A DNA stretch of 64,000 nucleotides from assembly GCF_046630445.1 (NCBI RefSeq), contig NC_092336.1, positions 209,215,501 to 209,279,500 on the forward strand, given 5' to 3'. The notes beneath the pieces are model-generated. The model did no database searches and was not told where the DNA came from. It was given only the letters and a program-made list of their open reading frames with translations. Source of the stretch: Rutidosis leptorrhynchoides. Taxonomy: Eukaryota; Streptophyta; Magnoliopsida; Asterales; Asteraceae. Shown here in pieces: positions 32,475 through 45,443 of the stretch (the first letter of the stretch is position 1; every line of letters begins with the position of its first letter). Made by a program: the position numbers and the translations under genes.

Positions 32475-34031
32475 TATGGGGAAGAACTCAGGGGTAAGAA
32501 GAAGAAAAAGGTGATTGATACGGTGCCAAGGGTTTTGAGGAATCATAAGATTGGTTATGATGAGAATGAGATATCGAAGGAGGATGCAGAAAAGGATGTA
32601 GATGACTCTGATTCGTCCAACGATTCAAACTCGGATGGGAAAACACAGGCTCCATCTTTGTTAGAAAAGGTAGTTGATCTGAATGAAAATCCTTTGGACT
32701 ATGATCGTGTAAGTGTGCACACTGATTCATCGAAGGAGATCCCATATGTGGCTAATACTATTCGTGTAAACAAAGATGATGTGGTTAACCCTAACCATGC
32801 AGACTGCCCTGGTGTTGACATGTTGAATGAGGGGTCATAACAGAAGGGTGATGGTGCTATTAAAGAAGTGCAAAAATTGTATCTAAAAGCTACTGTTGGC
32901 TCCAATATCCCTCATAAGGTTAACTTTCGAATGATGAATACTCCTAATACGGTTACTAATGATGATATGGGTGAAGCAGATGTTGTTCTCCCTATGTCAT
33001 CTGTGTTGGAAGTAGTTGATAGGTATAGCAATACGCTATATGGTTATTTTGTTGGAAAGCAGATTGCATATCCGGTTGTCGAGAATTATGTTATGAATGT
33101 TTGGCGAAAGTATGGCATTGAAAAAACAATGATGAATGCAAAAGGGTTTTATTTTTTCAAATTTGCCATGACCCGGGGAATGTTGGATGTCTTAGAGAAT
33201 GGTCCATGGATGATTAGAACCATTCCCATAATTCTTAATAAATGGTCGGCGAATGTATCATTGAATAAAGAAGATTTGACAAGTGTGCCGGTATGGGTCA
33301 AATTGCACGATATCCCGTTGACTGGGTATACTGAGGACGGTTTGAGCATTATAGCATCAAAAATTGGGTGTCCAATTATGTTGGACTCATACACAAGAAC
33401 AATGTGTGTTGAGGCTTGGGGGAGGCCGAATTACGCGAGAGCTATGATTGAGGTTTCGGCAGAGGTTGATTTGAAGAAATCAATCAAAGTCGCAACTTCG
33501 GGGCTCATTGGAGCTAAGAGCTCATTGGATACGATTACTGTTGAGTATGAATGGAACCATCCTCGGTGTTCGGGGTGTCACGTGTTTGGGCATCAGGATG
33601 CGCAATGTCCTAAAAACATTGTTGTCCAATCTGAAACTATCATAATTGATGATGAGGGGTACCAAGCTGTTAAGAAAGGGCCTGCTAAAGATGGTAATCA
33701 TGTTGTCAAATTGGGCGATGGGTTCATGTTAAATAAAGGTAGAAAAAAACTTTTCTACAGACCAGTTAAGAAAATTCCCGAAACAAAAAACGTTGGTAAG
33801 GAGGGCTTGCGAAAAGATGTAAACGTGAATAATGGTGTGTCTACAAGCAATCCTTTTGGTGCCTTACAAGATAATGACAAGGATAAGGAGGGTCCTGGGA
33901 CAAGCAGAATGCAATTAAGGGATGAAGATAGTGACATAGAAGCAGAAAATGATGAGATGGGTCGTTATATGTCCACAGGGAAAATTACTGAGGGGGTAAG
34001 CACTCCCAGTGCGAACGGTTCTAATGATTAG
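32475..34031 (+). pseudogene. LINE ORF1 (DUF4283 and zinc knuckle), broken
   Basis: ORF1 is the nucleic-acid-binding protein of plant L1 elements. ATG 32475 (MGKNSGVRRRKR) is the likely start; a one-base change near 32500 shifts into the main frame, which has one stop at 32838-32840. The DUF4283-like domain spans about 33000-33480 (YGYFVGKQIAYPVVENY, then FYFFKFAMTRGMLDVLENGPWMI). A CCHC knuckle, CSGCHVFGHQDAQC, lies at about 33569-33610. The C-terminus is charged. Its last codons overlap the ORF2 start (ATGATTAG at 34024-34031). Confidence 0.8.
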
Positions 34032-37000
34032 TGTGGCGGCATGGAATATAAGGGGGTTGAACCGCCTCCCTAAGCAACGTGAGGTTCAAGATGTTGTTAC
34101 TAGTAATCATTTAAGTGTTTGCGCTATATTGGAATCCCATGTAGCGATTGAAAGATTGTCTAGATTTTGTAATTCTGTTTTTCCTCATTGGAATTGGACG
34201 TCTAATCAACAAGCTTGTGATCATGGCACTCGTATTATTCTGGGTTGGGATCCTTCAGTGATTCAGTTAATGGTGATTATGGCGAAGGAGCAAGTGATTC
34301 ATTGCATGGTTTCTCTAACGAATGGTGGTATGAAATTTTTTGTATCGTTTGTGTATGCGGCTAATTATTATGTTCACCGCAGACAATTATGGATGAACTT
34401 ATGTATGCATAAAGGGTTTGTAGGACCACATCCTTGGTGTATTATGGGTGATTTTAATGCGTCCTTGAATTCTGATGATTCTACTACTAGTACCTCTTCG
34501 ATTCCCATCTCAACAAGGGAATTCCGGGAGTGTGTTGAGAAGATTAATATGGAGGATGTTAATTTCACAGGCTTGCATTACACATGGAATCAAAAACCTC
34601 ATGCATCTGATGGGATTCTAAAAAAGATCGATCGAGTCATGGCAAATGACTCATTCATTGGGGAATTTAATGATGCGTATGTTGTATTACAACCATATAG
34701 AATATCAGACCATTGCCCAATGGTTTTGAAATTGCCGAGTAAAGGCGTGTTTAAGCCGAAACCGTTCAAATTTAGTAATTATATAGTTAAGCATGAAGAC
34801 TTTACTAACACGGTGAAAGAGGGATGGGATAAAGAGGTTAAGGGTCATACTATGTTCCAAGTCGTGAAAAGGTTGCGGATGCTCAAAAAACCGATTAGAA
34901 AATTGATGTGGCAAAAAGGTAATATTTATAAAAAAGTTCAGGATATTCGTAAGGAGCTTGATGAGGCGCAAAGAGAGCTAGATAAATTTCCAGACTCGGT
35001 AATACATAGAGAACAAGAAAGTGAAAAACTCAGGGAGTGTAATGTGATCTTGCTTGAAGAAGAAAGTTTTTTAAAACAAAAAGCAAAAGTCGAGTGGTTA
35101 TGGGTCGGGGATTCGAACTCTAGTTATTTTCATAAAGTGGTCAAGGGTAGACAAAATAGAAATCACATTCATGCTGTTTTCGATAATAACAACTATTTAA
35201 TAGAAGGAGATGATGTGCCCTTGGTGTTTACTCAACATTATGAGTCTTTTTTAGGTGTTGCTAATTGCTGTGATAACATAAATGACCCAGCATCTTTGTT
35301 TCGAAATCGTGTAAGGCCAGAAAAAGCAAGCTACATGATTAGGCCAGTGACAAATGAAGAGGTAAAGTCTGCTATGTTCGACATCGGGAATGACAAGTCC
35401 CCTGGCCCGGACAGTTACTCTTCAACGTTCTTTAAAAATGCGTGGGAAATTGTGGGTACGGATGTTTGTTCGGCAATCAAGCAGTTTTTTGTAAATGGTC
35501 AGCTCCTTAAAGAGTTAAACCATACTATTATTGCCTTGTTACCCAAAGTTCAAATTCCGTCAAAGGTTAATGATTATCGTCCGATATCTTGTTGTAATGT
35601 TCTTTATAAATGTATTAGCAAGATAATTATGAATCGCATTACTGATAGCTTTGAGGACATTGTAAATGAGAATCAATTCGCATTTATTCCAGGTCGGAGT
35701 ATTACGGATAATATCTTGTTGACTCACGAACTAATGCGCAACTATCATTTGAATAGTGGAGTGCCCAGATGTGCGTTTAAAGTTGATGTCCAAAAGGCGT
35801 ATGACATGGTTGATTGAAGTTTTTTGCGTGTGATTCTTATTCATTTTGGTTTCCACAAGGTGATGGTTAATTGGATAATGAAATGTGTTTCCTCTACTTC
35901 ATTTTCTATTGCCATCAATGGTAACATTCATGGTTTTTTCAAGGGTAAGCGGGGGCTGAGGCAGGGTAATCCTCTATCACCATACTTGTTCACTCTCGTT
36001 ATGGAAGTTCTTTCTCTCATGCTTCAAAGAAAGGCGTGGCAAATTGAGGGGTTCACGTTCCATCCGGGGTGCGAAAACTTGAAACTTATTAATTTATGTT
36101 TTGCTGACGATCTCTTTTTGTGTGCCCATGCGGACATTGTTTCAGTTAAAGTTATTTTTGAAGCTCTTGATGAATTTAAAAGGTGTTCGGGTCTTACGCC
36201 AAGTATACCGAAAAGCACAGGTTTTTTGCAAATGTGTTACCGAATGTCAAGACTCAAATTTTAGATCTGATGCCATTTGAAGAAGGAGTCTTGCCTGTTA
36301 AATACCTGGGGGTTCCTCTGGTATCTACATGTTTGTTGAATAGGATTGTAAACCCCTTGTGGAGATGGTAAAGAACCGTATTCAAGACTGGAAAAACTAA
36401 TTCTTGTCATTTGCTGGTAGAGTCTAGTTGATTTCATCTGTTCTTGTGGATACGCAAGTGTATTGGTATTCAGTATTCATTATTCCGGATAATGTTATTA
36501 AAGATATCGAGAAGATGTTACGAGGTTTTCTATGGTGTCAAAGCGAGATGAAGCGAGGCAAAGCTAAAGTTAAATGGGACAATGTTTGTCGTCCAAAGTA
36601 TGAAGGTGGCCTAGGTATAAAAAGACTCAAAGGGTGGAATGTAGCTTTGATGTCTTCGCATGTTTGGTGAATTTTATCAAATAAACAGTCTCTTTGGTTT
36701 CGATGGATACACGCTTATCGTATTATGGATCAAAATTTTTGGGAGCTTACGGTGCAACAGGATGCGAGTTGGAGTTGGCGTAAGATATTGCAAATTCGGG
36801 ATGTAATTTGTAACCATTTTATACACTGTATCCGGAGTGGTAATAATACATCAGCATGGTTTGATATTTGGGCGACTTATACTCGTCTAGCTAATATCCT
36901 TTCTCGTAGAGAAATTATTTGGGGCAGGTTATCGAACAAGTGAAAAGGTTTCTGATATTTTCCAGAATGGGGCATGGTCATGGCTGCAAGATTGGGAGAA

Positions 37001-37658
37001 TAGAGTTCCTGAGTTATGCAATGCTGTACGTCCCATTACGAATAGTGGGGATGATATAATCTAATGGCGTATTCTTAATGGTCACGTGGTCCCATTTTCT
37101 GTGAATGTGGTGTGGCATACCATCCGTCCTCATGCAGATCAGGTTGAATGGGCTCACGTCATTTGGTTTTCCCAATGCATTCCAAGACACGCATTCATGG
37201 TGTGGCTTCTTATGGGAGAACGCTTGAAGACTCAAGATAAACTTAAAACTTGGGAAGTAAACCACAATAATATCCTTGTATGCTCTCTTTGTAAACAAGT
37301 TGAAGACACACATGCACACCTTTTCTTTTCGTGCCCATATGCTGCCTCTATATGTAGAAAAGGTGCGCACATGGTAAATATGCCGAATTGGGGTATGGAT
37401 TGGAAGCTTATTTGTAATTCTTTGATTCCTTCGGCAGGTAGAAATAAGGCTAAGATTGTGGTTGCGAAAATCATGTTTGCGGCTATGGTTTACTACATTT
37501 GGCAAGAGCGTAACGCATGATTATTTGGAAAAGCCCATAGGGATGGTGATCAACTCTGGAAGGTGATTTTCTCGACGGTGAGATTGAAAATTTTGTCACT
37601 TAAGTTCAAGGATTTTCAGCAGGTGCGAGTGCTAAAGGATAAATGGAAAATCCCGTGA
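34024..37658 (+). pseudogene. LINE ORF2 (endonuclease, reverse transcriptase, zf-RVT), broken
   Basis: ORF2 starts at ATG 34024, overlapping the ORF1 stop by eight bases, which suggests termination-reinitiation. The N-terminal apurinic-type endonuclease runs from AAWNIRGLNRL to ISDHCPMVL (about 34030-34730) and includes GDFNAS. RT begins near 35350 (DKSPGPDSYSSTFF, DYRPISCCNVLYKCISK); the catalytic site is CFADDLFL at about 36098. A Trp-to-stop change sits at 35815-35817, a frame change near 36225, and more stops after 36660. The C-terminal zf-RVT region (PRHAFMVWLLMGERLKTQDK and CSLCKQVEDTHAHLFFSC) is at 37086-37520. It is not functional. Confidence 0.88.
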
Positions 37659-37825
37659 TGTCCTTGCTAGTTTTTTTTTGTTTTGGTCTAGGCTGTTTTT
37701 TTAGCCTAGTTGGTCGTTGTTGGGTTGCTAGTTTCTCTAGTAACAGTGAACGTCTTTTGTAATTTATTCTTTTATTATTTTTAATAAAATTCATCGGGGT
37801 AACCCTTTACCCAAAAAAAAAAAAA

Positions 37826-37839
37826 AACTTTTCCACAAC
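37826..37839. repeat. LINE target-site duplication, right copy
   Basis: AACTTTTCCACAAC follows the poly(A) tail and matches 32319-32332 exactly. Confidence 0.85.
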
Positions 37840-37978
37840 TCTCTTGAACTATTATGTATGTGAATGGGTAGGCTAGCTCTCCATTCTAAGGATGACATAG
37901 GGATATTATAGCACCTCAATCATATTTCACCATTTCTATGCTAGCACACTATCAATGCAATTGTTGGGGGTTCTAACA

Positions 37979-40097
37979 AGAGTTGTTAGTTTTTTTGAGC
38001 GATTTTGTTATTCTGGACGTTCTGTAATATTTAGATTGTTTGTGGTGTGTAATTCTTTAGATCTTTTCACTGTTTCAATTTGATCAATTATAATAAAGTG
38101 ATTTAAGGTTTGTTTTCATGATATTAGAGCTTAAAGGCTTGATCGGGTGTTGATCTAAAACTCGAAAAATAGGGTTTAGTTATGTTCCTCTTAGATTCGT
38201 TATCTAAGGGTTGATTATGGTGTCCTTTGTGTTCGATCGAGGAGTGTGGTTTTCGGATTGTTAGTTTTACACTAAAACTATACTTCTCAAAATTAGGGAT
38301 AGGGTTTTCTAACAATCGTTTGATTGGGCTCTTTATTGTTCTTACTTTTATCCTCTTTTTACACTTGTTTTATCACATCATCACAATACTCCTTACTCAT
38401 ACCCCCAACCTACACCACCATAAGTTCACATTTTCAACCCACACCACCACACCAGAAAACCTCAAACTATCAACTCACCCACCCCAATGTAACAAATGGT
38501 CTAAAGGATTGCTATATTTGCACATTTAGTCTAAAAACTACTGATTCAATCCGGAAGAATGTCAGCTGATTTTTATTGTTGAAATACTTTCGTTCTATAC
38601 AATCCTCTAGTAAGAGAGGAGATTGAAGAAGAAAGTGTTGATGTTTCAGAAGTGTCTTTTGTAAATACTTCAACTTGTAAATCTTATGTAATATCTAATA
38701 CTCCTTTTGTCTCAATCTAATAGACATATTTTTGTTTCTGGACTGTTCCAAATTAATATTCCATTTTTCTTAAATAGATAGAAATAATGAGCTAAAGTTC
38801 TTTATAACTTTACTTTATCCATGCAAAAACAACTTAGTAAAATGTAAGGGTTAAAACTGTAAATTATATAAAAAGTACAATGTTATGATGACATTGCTTA
38901 CAATACGTGTTTTTTTATCTGTGGACTACTCCCCTCGTCCCTATTTAATTGTCCCAATACAAAAAGACAAAATTTAAACATATGGCATAAAAGTATTATA
39001 CTTTATGTTTACTTCTCAGTTTCACCCTTACTCTTTCTTTCTCTTTTAATTCTACACATACATTAAGGAGATAATTTGAAACGAACCTCGACTCATTTTT
39101 GAAAACGACTAATTTTTTTTAAAGGTCTGACTTTAGATCACGTTTTACTGCACGACTCCCCACAATGTTGCACGATGCTGTACTGACAACAAACATCAAT
39201 CCGGAATTCCACTACTGGTCCCAATCTACCTTATACTGCGCGGCCCGCTAGCAAACTACACAACACGCAGTAACACAGGAAGCTTACCTGCATTACTTGA
39301 ACATTTTTGACACATTTCCAAAACACACAAGTTTAACACCAAATCATTTATTTTATCACCAAACATGTTTTTCATCGAAATATAACCAATGTAATACAAC
39401 ATTTATAAGTTTAAGTAGTTTACAACTTCGGGTGATCACAACCCGCAAAATGGAAAAGTGTATGTTTAGACCCAAAACACTTCAAACGAAACCATAGCGA
39501 AAGAGCATGTAGACCAGGATCATCTACCCAAACTAAAATAATCAAAATAACACCAATCCTCTTAGCCCACCAAGCAATCTAAGCATGTTAATCAACGTTC
39601 TTACCCTTGTCCTTTCTTGCACTCGTATCTATAAAATGGAAAACAACGAGAGGGTAAACTAATACTTAGTGAATGCAATAATTATATATGAACATGCATA
39701 AATTACCATCAACAACATATCACCGAATATGCAATCACCTAACAATAACACTTACATGGCTAAGAAACACACTTTAGCATGCAATATCACAATGTATAAC
39801 GTTATAAACAAACAAACATATATGGTTAACCACAAGCACTGATTCCTGTTGACATATGACTCTAAGTGATCCAACATTCGGTCATAACAGAATCACCAGA
39901 TACCCGTAGACAAAATACTCATATTGAATCCGACAAATGGTCATTACACTATACTCACCGTATGGTTATCAACAAACAATATTTAGTGACTCCCGACTAA
40001 TGGTCATTTCACTACCACCAAACCCGCAACCTGTGTATACACATATATAATTGCTCCAATCACCTCATATCTTTTTAGCAATTGAATCGCCTAACTC
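37979..40097. other. Noncoding region with MITE stubs and an LTR-like stretch
   Basis: No gene is supported. TACTCCTTTTGTCTCAATC near 38699 and ACTCCCCTCGTCCCTATTT near 38928 look like single Stowaway-type ends, both in the same orientation, so neither is a complete MITE. From about 39296 to 40097 the minus strand resembles a chromovirus LTR interior (TTACCCTCTCGTTGTTTTCC near 39650), badly decayed. Confidence 0.4.
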
Positions 40098-40343
40098 TGT
40101 GATATCAGCTAAAAAGTCACATTTTCACCCCGGTATTGAGGCCCAAAAACAATAAAGTTCCATGCTTTAACGCTAAAATACTCACTTTGTCAGTTATAAG
40201 TGAAGATCAAGTGATTACAATGTCGATGAAAAAAGAATCAAGAAAATCAGAGCTAAACGAAGATTCTAGAGCGAAAACGGTGACAGAAAAGCTACGGCCC
40301 GGAAACCAAGTTTCGATCCAGCAAAAACAGCACACCAGGGCTG

Positions 40344-40470
40344 CCATACGGCTTGTCATCCGGGCTACCATACGGCTTGCCACAATAGATACGGCCTGCC
40401 ATGCATACGCCCAGGTCAAACAGGCTGCCAGGTCATACGGGCAGGCCATACGGCCTGCCATCCGTATGAC
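40344..40470. promoter_or_regulatory. CATACGG motif cluster upstream of the Athila-2 TATA
   Basis: CCATACGGC(C/T)TG occurs at 40344, 40368 and 40445, with partial copies near 40389 and 40404. GCAGGCC-atac-GGCCTGC (40441-40458) is a 7-bp-armed inverted repeat, and CATACGG pairs with CCGTATG (40446-40467). The location matches the palindrome pair of Athila-1, 15-140 bp upstream of a TATA-like box. Confidence 0.45.
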
Positions 40471-40530
40471 AGCAAAACCATTTTCTATTTAAGGGTCATT
40501 TGTCTTCCATTTTTACACACACTTCAATTC

Positions 40531-40534
<4 letters not shown>

Positions 40535-40572
<38 letters not shown>
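40535..40572 (+). repeat. (CT)n microsatellite
   Basis: About 38 bp of CT dinucleotides just downstream of the Athila-2 TATA-like box, in the probable transcribed leader of the LTR. Confidence 0.9.
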
Positions 40573-40576
<4 letters not shown>

Positions 40577-41245
40577 ACAATATTAGTCATACTTTCAAGG
40601 TCTTCGACTCCGTGTGGGAAACTTAGTACCCGGAAAAGAACGCTGAAGATTGTATTAGGAGCAGTATGGAGTTTGAAGTTGCCACATTTGTATTCGGAAC
40701 TCGTTTAATCTACTGGTACTTCTATCCGTTGTATTTATATAATATCTTTCATTATTATGATATTGTTACCATGATTAGCGAGTAGTTATCTTTAGTGTAT
40801 GCTATAATGTAGTCAGTTATAATGCTACAATATTTTTATGGTTCGTGTATGTTGTCAAGATGCTTTTCGATTGTAGTTATCGGCTCTGTTATTGGGAAGT
40901 CGCGAACCCCGATTCAGAGTACACTATCTGTGTCACCCCTTGGTAAGAGAAGTCTATCGGATACAACGTAAGCTTGACTGAGGCACACTGGTGTAGTAAG
41001 TCCACCGAGCCATGTATTCCGACTGAGGACTCTTTCGTAGTGAAACATCTAACTAGGCCCATAGTACATTGTGTGATGACCCGGGAATTTCCGACCAAAT
41101 TTAAATTTTATTCTTCTATAATTTCGACACGATAAGCAAAGTCTGTAAAGTTGAGTCTCGAAAATTTTGGAACTATGTTTATGTATTCAGTTACCTTCGA
41201 CCAGTTTCGACGATTCACGAACCTTTAATTGTAGAAAGATGTGTG

Positions 41246-41248
<3 letters not shown>

Positions 41249-41295
<47 letters not shown>
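41249..41295 (+). repeat. (TA)n microsatellite
   Basis: About 47 bp; the equivalent tract in the 3' LTR (about 49729-49743) is much shorter, which explains part of the LTR length difference. Confidence 0.85.
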
Positions 41296-41298
<3 letters not shown>

Positions 41299-42114
41299 TT
41301 GAAATATAATTTGAAGTATTATATGTGTTGTATTTAAAATTAATTATGTAAGATAAAATAAAATATGATATTATGATAATTATTATTTAAAACACATATA
41401 TATAAATAATGTATATTAAATATATATTTAGTCATTTCAAATCTATTTAGTAAACGACAGTAACACTCAATTGTCATTCGATTGATATTAAGAAAACTAA
41501 AATTCTAACTTATGTGATTTAAAAATAAAAATGGTGATTCGAAAATGAGTTATATAAATTAGAGGCTCATTAAAATCACGAATACAAAACTGTTGATGAT
41601 TGATGAGAATTGAATGAAATGCATTGTTGCTTTAATTGAATTAGTTGATGCACGATTAGTGTTTGAATTTGTTGCATCTATTTTCAACTCTAACTTACGG
41701 AGTGTATATATTCATAAATAAATATGGTTACCTGCATATTGAAAAACACCTTACACTAAATATCTATCAATATCTTTATCTATTTAAATATATATACAAC
41801 GTTAGCTAGTGAGGGAACCTAGTCAATGAAGTGAATGAAATCACTTAACCCATTTCCACTAACACATACATATAATTGAGATAATTAGAAAAACACGATC
41901 ATCACACCCACTTCCTTTTCTATTTGTCTGATTTAAAAAGGGGGACATTATATTCTTCACTTTTACTTTTGGTTAAACTTATCTATCAACCTAATTACTT
42001 TTGACAAATGATAGACACATTCATACAACTCAAACAAGAAAGTTTCACGGATTTGTAATAGGGATTACTGTGCTTCTTTTTGACTTCAACATAATAAAAC
42101 AAATAATAAAGATG

Positions 42115-42214
<100 letters not shown>

Positions 42215-43640
42215 GCACACATGATATGCATACAAAAACATCTCATTTCCTTTGATAATCTTAGAACATCACCACCTTATACGAGAAACTCGGCAACCAT
42301 CTAATGCTACTACATAATATCATTCTATTGCTTCACTACACGATCATCATTCATCACTACCTTCTCAAACCATAGACAATCACCACTAGAACACCACATA
42401 CGATTATCTCCCACCATCTTCGTGAACTTCAATCACCATTTACAAAACCTACTTAATCAATCATTACACACCTGCTGTTAGTCTTGTTTACTAGCCGAAA
42501 ACACTCACTCTCGATCATCAAACCAACACCATGAAGCACCAAGCAATCGATACCACCCTCACCTGCAAATCACCATTTTCACTATAGCAACAATCGAGTA
42601 CCATGGTTGCTACTACTACCCTTTTATTTCCTGTTGTCTGTCGCTGAAACCACCACCAACAAACTGCCGATATTCACTGCTAATACTCATGTTCCAATTA
42701 CTGTTTCTATCGCAAACAATCTACCTCCACCACCTTCTCTCTTGCTCTCTCTATCTTCTTCAATTATGTTCTTGGTTACAATCGTTGCAACTCGTCTTTC
42801 ATATTCTTTTTCCTTTTTCAGACAAGCCAAGAACCATGAACAACCATCGACATTACCTTCACTCAATTCTATCATCAACCACCATCACTAGTGAAAACTG
42901 CTTTTGTGCATTTATCCTTTTTCATGTGTGGCCGACATGTTGTAAAGTGATAACATCATTTGGACCATTTATAAGTAATCAAGAGAATACTTTAATTTGA
43001 TGTGGGCCGTGATGAATTGAGATGCATATAAAAAAAAGTTGTGTTAGTCATTTGTATGTGGGCCGAGAGTTTTAGTGGGAAATTATGATATATATATATT
43101 TTTTTTATTTACCGAAACTCCCTCAGCCAAGGAATAAATTTTGTTAGAATTAAGTTTGTGATTTTTTTTTTGAAACCTACAAAACTTGAGGCGTTTCAGT
43201 TGCTGTTCTATCTATATAATAACGATGATGATGGTACTGTTACGGGTTCAAGAAGATGATGCCTTAGATGATGATGATTATGTTACCACGATGATGATGT
43301 GAGTATGATGATGGTTCATGGCAATGACATACATAGTGATATTACAGCAAGCTTGATGATGTATATGATGATGATGATGTTATGGTATATGTATGATGAT
43401 GGCGTATGATGTTATGATATTGATGATGACGATTATGTTGGTGATGATATATAATTATGAAAATAATAATGAAGATAATCATAGGTGAAACTGTGATGTT
43501 TATGATATGTGATTTTATGTATGATGATGATGTTTTTAGATAATTATGATGAAGAGAGTAAATGGGTTTTGTTAGGAAGAAGAAGAAGACACTGAAATAA
43601 GGGATAAAAGAATTTAAATCCGTGTTATATCAGGAAGTGA

Positions 43641-43721
43641 TAAGCAGAACAGTTGGTTAATGGTGTTATTGGGTGTACGAGAGGTCATAGGTTTGAGTCT
43701 GGTTTGGGGCACTTTCTTTTT
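43641..43721 (+). other. tRNA-like pol III module in the 5' LTR
   Basis: An A-box-like AGTTGG (43651) lies 39 bases before a B-box-like GGTTTGAGTCT (43690-43700), the spacing of tRNA positions 14 and 53. TTTTT follows at 43717-43721. The B box has one CG-to-TG change compared with the 3' LTR copy. Stems are poorly paired, so this is not a functional tRNA gene. Confidence 0.4.
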
Positions 43722-45443
43722 AAGAGAGTTTCTAAGGTAGTTCTCTATTTTAAAAATTATTATTACTATTATTATTATTATTAGATGTTAATATTATTTT
43801 TATTATTGTTATTTATTAGTATTATTATTAAGTATGATGAATCTTAGAATTATAATTATGATCATCATTATTAATTATTGATATTATTACGAGTATTATA
43901 ATTATTAATACTATTATTATTACTAATATATGTATTATTATTATTATTAGTATTATTAGGATTATAATGAAAATAATAAAAGTTACTATCATTTTTATTA
44001 ATATTAGTATTTGGATCATTTTAGAATTATTATTATATTTTAATAAAAATATTATTATTAAGATTACCATAAGTAATAAGGTTTTTACAATTATTATTAC
44101 CAAGTACTAAGCATTAATATCAAAAAGTATAATTTTCATTATCATTATTATTAAATTATTTAATTTATTAAAAACTACTGATATTATCACTATTATGAGA
44201 TTTATTATTTAAAACTATCATTACTATTATTATAAGTATTATCTATATCATTATTATTAAAAATAATTACGTTTATGAAAATAAAAGTTTTAAGAATATT
44301 ATTAAGGTTATAAGTACGCTTTAATAATATTAACAAAATTTATATAAATATTTATACATAACATGTTAGGTATTTTATTAAAATACTAATCAAATATATA
44401 TTAATATAACTATATAAATAATAAACATTTTGAATATTTACACAAACTAAATAAATATAGTATATATAAATTAAGATATAATATATAAACTTGTTCGATT
44501 ACGATTATATATTTTAATATATATACAAATGATATAGGTTCGTGAATCCGAGGCCAACCCTACATTTGTACAATGTCGTCGTATGTATTTTTACTACAAA
44601 ATACAATAGGTGAGTTTCATTTGCTCCCCTTTACTCTTTACATTTTTGGGCTGAGAATACATGCGCTGCTTTTATAAATGCTTTACGAAATAGACACAAG
44701 TGATCGAAACTACATTCTATGGTTGGATTATTAAACCGAATATGCCCCTTTTTATTAAGTCTGGTAATCTAAGAATTAGGGAACAGACACCCTAATTGAC
44801 GCGAACTCTAAAGATAGATCTATCGGGCCCAACAAGCCCCATCCAAAGTTCCGGATGCTTTAGTACTTCAAAATTTATATCATGTCTGAAGGAGGATCCC
44901 GGAATGATGGGGATATTCTTATATGCATATTATGAATGTCGGTTACCAGGTGTTCAATCCATATGAATGATATTTTTGTCTCTATGCATGGGACGTATGA
45001 TTATGAGAAATGGAAGTATGAAATCTTGTGGTCTATTAAAATTATGAAATGATTCTTTATGATAAACTAATGAACTCACCAACCTTTTGGTTGACACTTT
45101 AAAGCATGTTTATTCTCAGGTACGAAAGAAATCTTCCGCTGTGCATTTGCTCATATTAGAGATATTACTTGGAGTCATTCATGACATATTTCAAAAGATG
45201 TTGCATTCGAGTCGTTGAGTTCATCAAGATTATTATTAAGTCAATTATATTTGGATATATTATGAAATGCTTTACATGCCTGTCAACTGTCGATGTAACG
45301 AAAGTTTGTCTTTTAAAAACGAATGCAATGTTTGTAAAATTTATCATATAGAGGTCAATTACCGCGCGATGTAATCAACTGTTGTGAATCGTTTGTAATC
45401 GATATGGACTTCGTCCGGATGGATTAGGACGGGTCTCTACAGT

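Larger units (their letters stand above)
32333..37825 (+). mobile_element. Full-length L1-type LINE
   Basis: It runs from ACCATCGCGGAG, directly after the left target duplication, to a poly(A) tail (37813-37827), with ORF1 then ORF2. The 14-bp duplication shows it inserted by target-primed reverse transcription into the short LTR. Length about 5.5 kb. Both ORFs are broken. Confidence 0.9.
32215..37978 (-). repeat. Short LTR (Copia-like?) split by a LINE
   Basis: On the minus strand the LTR starts TGTTAGAACCCCCAAC at 37978, runs to 37840, is interrupted by the LINE, and resumes at 32332 to end in GGTCCTGCA at 32215. Without the insertion it would be about 257 bp. The TG...CA ends and adjacent Met-type primer site support an LTR. 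The short length suggests Copia or a TRIM, but no coding domain was found. Confidence 0.5.
40098..41071 (+). repeat. Athila-2 5' LTR, left part
   Basis: The start TGTGATATCAGC at 40098 is a best guess. It contains a CATACGG-motif cluster, a TATA-like CTATTTAAGG at about 40484 and a (CT)n tract. It stops at the target duplication CATTG (41067-41071) of the giant-LTR element and resumes at 59897. Confidence 0.6.

Noticed and set aside
38697..38960. A complete Stowaway MITE between 38699 and 38945
   Set aside because: Both candidate ends are in the same orientation, so they cannot be the two ends of one inverted-repeat element.
42607..42891. 94-codon ORF with a signal-peptide-like start in the giant LTR, repeated at 51036-51320
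   Set aside because: Conservation is explained by the two LTR copies being nearly identical; composition is CT-rich leader-like and no domain is seen.
43828..44103. Hydrophobic Ile-rich ORF, repeated at 58278-58553
   Set aside because: Arises from ATT-rich low-complexity DNA in both LTR copies; not a membrane protein gene.
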